This document shows positions 11,581-11,605 of a stretch of 11,605 nucleotides of DNA, piece after piece (position 1 is the stretch's first letter; each line of letters opens with the position of its first letter). The notes beneath the pieces were generated by a model that made no database searches, was not told the DNA's origin, and saw nothing but the letters and a program-made list of their open reading frames with translations. The stretch spans positions 1-11,605 of the forward strand of contig DATIFK010000101.1 in NCBI GenBank assembly GCA_035455265.1, read 5' to 3'. Source of the stretch: MGOM01 sp035455265. GTDB taxonomy: Bacteria > Chloroflexota > Anaerolineae > Anaerolineales > E44-bin32. The translations under genes were made by a program, and so were the position numbers.

Positions 11581-11605
11581 TCTCGTTCGCGTGTCTACGC
11601 ATCCA

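Overview
The window is GC-rich bacterial chromosome. I infer a member of Chloroflexota (Anaerolineae-like) from three things: a TadE-type anchor fused to long Thr-Pro 'TPTPSRTPT' tails, intergenic spacers built from degenerate CAGTTCC-type repeats, and start codons sitting 6-7 nt after a -10 box. No 16S or other phylogenetic marker is present, so this placement is tentative. I see no tRNA, rRNA, CRISPR array, transposase or phage gene.

Layout. 1-168 is the C-terminal end of a sensor histidine kinase, followed after a repeat-filled spacer by an OmpR-family response regulator (350-1033). 1034-1350 is non-coding, with a 28-bp perfect palindrome and a promoter region. 1351-2916 encodes a TadE-like, membrane-anchored surface protein with two Thr-Pro linkers around an unrecognised domain, closed by a strong intrinsic terminator. 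3110-4126 encodes a REC-GGDEF diguanylate cyclase. On the minus strand, secD (6811-5348) and secF (5339-4422) form a translationally linked pair; a terminator-like hairpin lies between the likely secD promoter and its start codon. Also on the minus strand, a SpoIIE/PP2C-type phosphatase (8074-7373) precedes a small P-loop protein (7361-6957). Divergent from the phosphatase is a plus-strand HATPase-like/REC/REC protein (8269-9663) with eroded catalytic residues. The right end carries an exported L,D-transpeptidase (10860-9829) and a CBS-CBS-ACT protein (11567-10914), both on the minus strand.

How it fits together. Most genes concern signalling (HK-RR, c-di-GMP synthesis, a degenerate kinase-like scaffold beside a PP2C phosphatase, an adenylate-sensing CBS-ACT protein) or the cell envelope (SecDF export, surface glycoprotein-like TadE fusion, YkuD transpeptidase). 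Two promoters, those of the TadE fusion and the cyclase, share a pho-box-like direct repeat (11-bp period, AAAC spacer) at an identical distance from the -10. A variant of it lies one helical turn further upstream of the HATPase/REC/REC gene. The OmpR-family regulator in the same window is an obvious but unproven candidate to bind them. Four genes appear to be leaderless, while others have ordinary Shine-Dalgarno sites, so both initiation modes seem to coexist here.

Spacers at 169-349, 4127-4421, 6835-6956 and 9664-9828 share a degenerate repeat family. Copies at 210-292 and 9711-9793 are about 82% identical, in inverted orientation.
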